A stretch of DNA of 64,000 bases, from positions 496,001-560,000 of the forward strand of contig NZ_OZ244708.1 in NCBI RefSeq assembly GCF_965218915.1, given 5' to 3'. Under the pieces are notes generated by a model. It made no database searches and was not told where the DNA came from. It saw only the letters and a list, made by a program, of their open reading frames with translations. Positions 62,544 to 64,000 of the stretch are shown in pieces. Position 1 is the stretch's first letter. Each line of letters begins with the position of its first letter. Source of the DNA: Novosphingopyxis sp965218915 (lineage in GTDB: Bacteria; Pseudomonadota; Alphaproteobacteria; Sphingomonadales; Sphingomonadaceae). The position numbers and the translations under genes were made by a program.

Positions 62544-62660
62544 TCGTCATGCCAGCGAAAGGGCACCCAACAAAGCAGTACTCTGTTGGGACCCGGAAAG
62601 CTGGCATCTCAGGCGTCCATGCGATCCGGCCCGAGACCCCAGCTTTCGCTGGGGTGACGA
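62544..62660. repeat. Dispersed palindromic repeat with inserted palindrome (inverted copy)
   Basis: It runs TCGTCATGCCAGCGAAAGGG to AGCTTTCGCTGGGGTGACGA and is the reverse complement of the 17362 element. The inner palindrome CCCAACAAAGCAGTACTCTG..GGG (62566-62590) is flanked by GAAAG on both sides. The rest of 62422-62795 carries shorter repeats of the CTTCGACAAGCTC type (62457-62478 and 62746-62765) and no gene. Confidence 0.85.
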
Positions 62661-62795
62661 ACAAAGGAAACGGGTCTGGAAGGTATATCATTGCTTTTCC
62701 GAAGGACTGCCTTTTTCTACTGCAAGGTCGCCAAGCGAAGGGCAGGGCTTCGACAAGCTCAACCCTGACGGTATCTTGATCAAATGGAGCGCTCG

Positions 62796-63590
62796 ATGCC
62801 CACCGTGCCCTATTACCACGTAGACGCCTTCGCGGACCGGCCCTTCACCGGCAACCAGGCGGCGGTGATGCTGCTCGAAAGCTGGCCGGAGGACGCCGTG
62901 CTGCAGGGAATCGCGGCGGAGAACATGTTCGCCGAGACCGCTTTTTTGCTGCCGGGCGAAGACGATGCCGATTACGAGCTGCGCTGGTTCGCTCCGCAGG
63001 TCGAGATCGCGCTGTGCGGCCATGCCACGCTGGCGAGCGGCCATGTCGTGCTGAGTGCGCTGCTGCCGGACCGCGACAGCGCGCGGTTCGCCACACGGCG
63101 CGCCGGCCTGCTCGAGGTGACGCGCGGCGGCAATCGCTACGCGCTGTCGCTGCCGGCCTATCGCGCCGAGCCGGCGCCGTTCGACGCGGCGGTGGCGCTG
63201 CTGGGCGCGGCGCCGGAAGAGGTGGCGCGTCATCCCGGCGGCTACGACGTCTTCCGCTATGCCGGCGCCGATCAGGTCCGCGCGCTCGATCCGGACCTGC
63301 GCGGCCTCGCCGGCCTGGGCGACATGCTGTTCATCTGCACCGCGCCGGGCGAGGAGACCGACGTGATCAGCCGCGTGTTCGTGCCCGGCGCGGGTATCGA
63401 CGAGGACCCGGTGACCGGGGCCGCCCATGCCGTGCTGACGCCGTTCTGGTGCGACCGGCTGGGCCGCGAGGAATTCACCGCGTTTCAGGCGAGCGCGCGC
63501 GGCGGTCATTTGACCTGCCGCCGCGCAGGCGACCGGGCGGTCTTGGGCGGCAGTTGCGTGACCGTGGTGGAGGGGACGTTCCGTTTCTAG
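62796..63590 (+). CDS. PhzF-family isomerase
   Basis: A 264-residue protein of the PhzF/diaminopimelate-epimerase fold. The opening PYYHVDAFADRPFTGNQAAV and the catalytic Glu in NMFAETAFLLPGEDDADYELRWF, the second motif ALCGHATLAS, and the C-terminal GIDEDPVTGAAHA are characteristic. Many bacteria carry PhzF homologues of unknown substrate; no phenazine genes are here, so it is an uncharacterised isomerase. The ATG at 62796 has GGAG six bases upstream and matches the family start; ATG 62784 is less likely. Confidence 0.92.
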   Translation: MPTVPYYHVDAFADRPFTGNQAAVMLLESWPEDAVLQGIAAENMFAETAFLLPGEDDADYELRWFAPQVEIALCGHATLASGHVVLSALLPDRDSARFATRRAGLLEVTRGGNRYALSLPAYRAEPAPFDAAVALLGAAPEEVARHPGGYDVFRYAGADQVRALDPDLRGLAGLGDMLFICTAPGEETDVISRVFVPGAGIDEDPVTGAAHAVLTPFWCDRLGREEFTAFQASARGGHLTCRRAGDRAVLGGSCVTVVEGTFRF

Positions 63591-63657
63591 AAACCCTCTC
63601 CCGTTTACGGGAGAGGAGCGAGACTTGGTCGGCGCGAAGCGGCGACCTAGTCGCAGC

Positions 63658-63741
63658 GGTGAGGGGAAACCCCACAAAGTACCACTTTGTGGGGACCCCG
63701 GTGAGGGGAAACCCCACAAAGTACCACTTTGTGGGGACCCC
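63658..63741. repeat. Tandem pair of palindromic 42-bp units
   Basis: Two identical 42-bp units (63658-63699 and 63700-63741), each holding CCCCACAAAGTACCACTTTG..GGGG (palindromes at 63670-63694 and 63712-63736), and a third partial unit start (GGTGAGGG) follows. The palindrome is a variant of the one inserted at 17432 and 62566. CCTCTCCCGTTTACGGGAGAGG at 63594 is a separate hairpin just after phzF. Confidence 0.9.
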
Positions 63742-63889
63742 GGTGAGGGCCGCCCCGGCAGCGCCGACCCATCGCTGGCGCTGGCGCGCCACCCACCCTC
63801 ATCCCCCCGCTTTCGCGAGGGCAGGCAACTTCGCCCCGGATTAAATCCGGGGCTGCGTATCCTTCTCCCGCCCGGGCGGGAGAAGGCTC

Positions 63890-64000
63890 TCATTTCCCCA
63901 CCGGGAACAGATTCGCCACGCGCCCCAGTTGGTCGCGCACCGCCTGGCGCTCTTCGTCCTGCGTCTTGCCGAGCCGCACGACCGTCAGTCCCTGCTGCGG
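63890..64000 (-). CDS. C-terminal end of a probable serine hydrolase (cut by window edge)
   Basis: Only the last 36 residues are inside the window: VVRLGKTQDEERQAVRDQLG followed by RVANLFPVGK and a stop. This tail resembles the end of beta-lactamase-family serine hydrolases of sphingomonads, but the catalytic part is outside, so the assignment is tentative. Confidence 0.5.
   Translation of the reverse strand, partial: PQQGLTVVRLGKTQDEERQAVRDQLGRVANLFPVGK

Noticed and set aside
60526..62691. A 721-codon minus-strand frame across pdxH and the cation transporter
   Set aside because: It runs through three real genes and a repeat, and has no domain of its own.

Overview
The window looks like a chromosome segment of an alphaproteobacterium of the order Sphingomonadales. 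The support is high GC, a TonB receptor with the DIIVTGIRAS plug start typical of that group, a PAS_5 protein, gene pairs typical of alphaproteobacteria, and dispersed 'CCAGCGAAAGCTGG' repeats. Genus cannot be fixed from sequence alone.

Layout. 1-3940: N-acetylglucosamine catabolism, with a TonB receptor divergent from a GntR regulator, an SIS-type glucosamine-6-phosphate deaminase and nagA. 4129-12932: a complete type II-C CRISPR-Cas locus, made of an array of 62 canonical repeats plus one degenerate repeat, cas2, cas1, cas9, and a predicted tracrRNA divergent from cas9. 12969-17090: a single-chain type IIG-like restriction-modification enzyme; with the CRISPR locus this forms a defence island. 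17640-31674: an envelope-export module with two response-regulator/histidine-kinase pairs, two MacB/FtsX-type permeases, one ATPase, a periplasmic adaptor, a GIN-domain protein and a TolC-type channel. 32469-38684: a TIGR03032-type protein and a 1699-residue autotransporter. 39562-45863: an eroded region in which DUF3999 is followed by a DUF2339 gene cut by an IS3-family element whose other side cuts an integrase; a frameshifted ZIP-like transporter follows. 46026-51739: regulators and small proteins (DUF1488-like, BLUF, PRC-barrel, two Crp/Fnr proteins, an HWE/HisKA_2-type kinase and short translationally coupled ORFs). 51937-64000: mostly housekeeping genes (tRNA-Thr, PAS_5 protein, SLC13 permease, aroC, fabI, BrkB, DnaJ-like, pdxH, cation efflux, phzF) with palindromic repeats between them.

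How the genes work together. The nag genes are overlapped for coupled translation and probably autoregulated through an 18-bp palindrome. The CRISPR array is predicted to be read on the + strand, because the anti-repeat pairs with the 5' 25 nt of the + strand repeat. Its oldest end appears to be the left one, so new spacers are probably added at the cas2 side, which is the 3' end of the transcript. In the export module both regulators have NtrC architecture but lack the GAFTGA loop, so they should not act as normal sigma-54 activators; one has also lost its Walker motifs. The ABC, adaptor, permease and TolC genes probably form one tripartite pump.

Most notable observations: (i) the divergent Cas9/tracrRNA architecture with a short partial second anti-repeat; (ii) the paired, degenerate NtrC-like regulators attached to a MacAB-TolC-like system; (iii) a four-gene micro-operon (55-aa protein, Crp/Fnr, histidine kinase, 61-aa protein) under a nested CRP-like palindrome; (iv) a VOC gene placed between two copies of the aroC start; (v) a 25-bp palindrome inserted inside a larger dispersed repeat with GAAAG/CTTTC direct flanks.
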